A DNA stretch of 6,053 nucleotides, taken from the NCBI GenBank assembly GCA_004556255.1, contig SFHY01000085.1, positions 1 through 6,053 on the forward strand. The letters are read 5' to 3'. The notes below the pieces were generated by a model. It saw nothing but the letters and a program-made list of their open reading frames with translations, was not told the DNA's origin and ran no database searches. This DNA comes from Lactobacillus delbrueckii (GTDB taxonomy: Bacteria; Bacillota; Bacilli; Lactobacillales; Lactobacillaceae). How positions within the stretch are numbered: the first letter of the stretch is position 1; the number at the start of each line of letters is the position of its first letter. The translations under genes were made by a program, and so were the position numbers. This document shows, piece by piece, positions 5,964 to 6,053 of this stretch.

Positions 5964-6053
5964 GTAAGTTCCGGTTTGCCCATATCTACTCTGACCATGG
6001 ATACTTTTCCGTTCTCCACCGTCAATGTCAGATATTTGATCTTTCCCGCGCTG
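5963..6053 (-). CDS. dapF: Fragment of diaminopimelate epimerase (DapF), joined to mtlD
   Basis: On the - strand, codons from 6052 down to 5963 give 30 open residues containing KYLTLTVENGKVSMVRV followed directly by DMGKPEL. This resembles the mid-region of clostridial-type DapF, where a hydrophobic IKxLxLTVExGKV strand is followed by VxMGxPEL. DapF interconverts LL- and meso-diaminopimelate for lysine and peptidoglycan synthesis. Both ends are missing: the right at the window edge, the left at the junction with mtlD. There is no start codon, ribosome site or functional link to mannitol use, so this is a remnant or a misjoined piece, not a working gene here. The match is from memory of the family and is short. 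Confidence 0.62.

Noticed and set aside
5964..6053. In-frame continuation of MtlD as a divergent C-terminal segment or a frameshifted MtlD
   Set aside because: The residues are unlike MtlD in this frame, and I saw no MtlD-like stretch in the other forward frames. The DapF-like reading on the opposite strand explains the bases better.

Overview
The window holds the end of a glucosamine-6-phosphate synthase gene (glmS) followed by a mannitol phosphotransferase (PTS) locus: mtlR, mtlA, mtlF and the start of mtlD, all on the + strand. The host is most likely a lactic acid bacterium of the Lactobacillaceae with roughly balanced GC. The evidence is strong AGGAGG-type ribosome sites, PRD-type PTS regulation, CcpA-type cre sites, and Lys codons that are almost all AAG in the highly expressed genes. 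The codon style recalls the Lactobacillus delbrueckii group, but that is recollection and not proof.

Layout. Bases 1-1076 are the isomerase half of glmS, closed by a clear intrinsic terminator (1095-1119). A promoter with a candidate cre site in its spacer (1128-1156) precedes mtlR (1191-3257). MtlR is a 688-residue activator with two HTH modules, two PRDs, a IIB-like domain and a IIA-like domain. A long hairpin terminator (3271-3316) ends mtlR. A consensus-perfect cre (3320-3334) and an AT-rich stretch with short direct repeats lead into mtlA (3420-5291, EIICB), mtlF (5305-5754, EIIA) and mtlD (from 5757). The last three are packed as one operon with gaps of 13 and 2 bases.

How they work together. 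MtlF passes phosphate from HPr to MtlA, which imports mannitol as mannitol-1-phosphate. MtlD oxidises this to fructose-6-phosphate, which is also the substrate of GlmS. MtlR reads the phosphorylation state of the PTS and should switch on the mtlA promoter. The two cre sites should let CcpA shut the locus down when better sugars are present.

Points of note. (1) The right end looks chimeric: MtlD homology stops at about base 5963, and the last 90 bases read on the - strand as a piece of diaminopimelate epimerase (DapF). This is probably an assembly misjoin, or else a rearrangement. (2) MtlA carries a second, degenerate IIB-like domain with His where the phosphocysteine should be. (3) MtlR appears to keep only one of the four usual PRD histidines. 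(4) The usual NNAINHG motif of the mannitol IIC is NNAIGNG. I see no wholly new system, IS element, CRISPR array, tRNA or rRNA here.
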